64,000 bases of DNA, from positions 126,534 to 190,533 of the forward strand of contig NZ_HG726023.1 of the NCBI RefSeq assembly GCF_000499785.1, given 5' to 3'. How positions within the stretch are numbered: the stretch's first letter is position 1; each line of letters starts with the position of its first letter. Source of the DNA: Bacteroides neonati (GTDB taxonomy: Bacteria; Bacteroidota; Bacteroidia; Bacteroidales; Bacteroidaceae). Below are positions 63,199-64,000 of the stretch, one piece after another. A model generated the notes under the pieces. The model did no database searches. It was given only the letters and a program-made list of their open reading frames with translations, and had not been told where the DNA came from. A program made the position numbers and the translations under genes.

Positions 63199-63425
63199 AT
63201 CATTTCTCGATTGCGGGTGCAAAGATATAGGTTTTTCTGTAATCACCAAAACTTTTTGCGAAAAAACTCTCTATTCTGTTACAATTTTCATCCAAATAGC
63301 TCTTGCAAAGGTCGTTTTACGTATAGAAATAAGAATGTATAGAATAAAGTGATCGAATGATGGCGTGTAATCAGAAAAAAGTGTCTATCTTGGTGCACAC
63401 AAAAGTTAATAAAGTAAATAAAGCT

Positions 63426-63812
63426 ATGAAAAGAGAGAAAATACATTTGGAGTATCCTCTGAGTGCGACTTCTAAAAATATACTTTGGGCTGCTATCAGT
63501 ACACCAACCGGGTTGGAAGATTGGTTTGCCGATAAAGTAGTTTCAGATGAGAAAAACGTTGTGTTTCATTGGGGAAAGACGGAAGAGAGAGAGGCTGAAA
63601 TAATAGCCATACGCGCTTTTTCTTTTATTCGCTTCCATTGGTTGGACGATGATAACGAACGTGATTATTTCGAGTTGAAAATGAACTACAACGAGTTAAC
63701 CGGCGACTTTGTTCTAGAAATTACCGACTTTACAGAGCCGGATGAAATGGACGATATGGAAGACCTGTGGAACTCGCAAGTAGCTAAATTAAGAAGAACT
63801 TGTGGTTTTTAG
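63426..63812 (+). CDS. START-like domain protein
   Basis: The 128-residue protein starts at ATG 63426 (MKREKIHLEYPL); an upstream ATG at 63357 would add a basic stretch not expected in the family. The pattern LEYPLSATSKNILWAAISTP, then GLEDWFADKVV, FIRFHWLDDD and FVLEITDFTEPDE, is that of the SRPBCC/START-like proteins (START_2) common in Bacteroidetes. The ligand is unknown. It is followed 79 bp later by an LptF/LptG-like gene, a frequent neighbour in this phylum. Confidence 0.85.
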   Translation: MKREKIHLEYPLSATSKNILWAAISTPTGLEDWFADKVVSDEKNVVFHWGKTEEREAEIIAIRAFSFIRFHWLDDDNERDYFELKMNYNELTGDFVLEITDFTEPDEMDDMEDLWNSQVAKLRRTCGF

Positions 63813-63854
63813 TTAACTTTCAGTCAAAAATTTCCTACGCTCCTTTTTTTGTGC

Positions 63855-63862
63855 TAATTTTG
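63855..63862 (+). promoter_or_regulatory. -7 box before lptF/lptG-like gene
   Basis: TAATTTTG matches TAnnTTTG, 29 bp before the ATG at 63892. The -33 region is weak. Confidence 0.5.
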
Positions 63863-63891
63863 CATCTTAATCGCATGAACTTGATTATAAG

Positions 63892-64000
63892 ATGCTACGC
63901 ATAAAAAAACTAGATATATTTATCATAAAGAGTTTCTCGACACTCTTTATAGGCACATTTTTCATTTGTCTCTTTATCTTCATGATGCAGTTTCTGTGGA
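63892..64000 (+). CDS. LptF/LptG-family permease (partial, runs off right edge)
   Basis: The 36 codons visible read MLRIKKLDIFIIKSF, then a hydrophobic helix with FCLFIFMMQFLW. A start of the form LDxYIxKxFLxTF...F is typical of LptF/LptG permeases (YjgP/YjgQ), which are part of the LptBFGC lipopolysaccharide extraction pump. Only the first helix is in view, so which of the two it is cannot be told. No stop is reached. Confidence 0.8.
   Translation, partial: MLRIKKLDIFIIKSFSTLFIGTFFICLFIFMMQFLW

Overview
The window looks like chromosomal DNA of a member of the Bacteroidales, most probably Bacteroides or a close relative. The grounds are the promoter style (TAnnTTTG -7 boxes, often with TTTG about 21 nt upstream), AT-rich translation starts without strong Shine-Dalgarno sequences, IntDOT-like tyrosine recombinases, MobA/MobB and DUF3408 mobilization genes, a GadB/glutaminase/GadC cluster, DUF4476 and DUF4136 lipoproteins, and a GH3/beta-lactamase fusion. 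No species can be named from sequence reading alone.

Positions 1 to about 15,335 are an AT-richer integrated element whose left end lies outside the window. From left to right it carries a partial gene that may have a PIN-like domain, then a leftward operon: small HTH regulator, hsdM, hsdS, a PrrC anticodon nuclease and hsdR. This is the order of the E. coli prr locus (type IC restriction guarded by a tRNA-cutting suicide enzyme). Next come mobilization genes (relaxase, MobA-like, DUF3408) around a dense hairpin cluster that may hold oriT, two small excisionase-like HTH genes, a RhuM-like protein, and two coupled IntDOT-like integrases. The right end appears to cut an older integrase gene (15,323-16,312), which is truncated before its catalytic C-terminus and lies beside tRNA-Phe.

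Positions 16.5 to 48.4 kb are chromosomal genes. They include a glutamate-dependent acid-resistance cluster (gadB-glsA operon, gadC and a K+-channel-like protein with an altered filter), a ROK sugar kinase, a MacB/HlyD/TolC-type efflux operon, a GT51 transglycosylase with a long N-terminal region, two secreted or lipid-anchored proteins, a CvfB-like RNA-binding protein, mdh, two transporters, and rplS. A split 5'-nucleotidase with a GH3/beta-lactamase fusion, envelope proteins, an S37 peptidase, and a MarR regulator next to a four-module sulfur-transfer flavoprotein complete this part.

Positions 48.5 to 58.3 kb are a complete potassium uptake locus. A sigma-54-type response regulator precedes a terminator and a GG-N10-GC promoter, followed by a 31-codon membrane ORF, kdpF, kdpA, kdpB, kdpC, an outer-membrane barrel, a KdpD input-domain protein and a separate sensor kinase. 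KdpD is thus split, and control appears to be by sigma-54 instead of the OmpR-type KdpE known from E. coli. Upstream of the regulator gene lie four palindromes spaced exactly 22 bp apart.

The right end holds an ECF sigma factor with two envelope partners, an orphan small secreted ORF, a DedA protein, a DUF47/Pit phosphate transport pair, tRNA-Met(CAT), a START-like protein, and the start of an LptF/LptG permease. No rRNA, insertion sequence or CRISPR array was seen.
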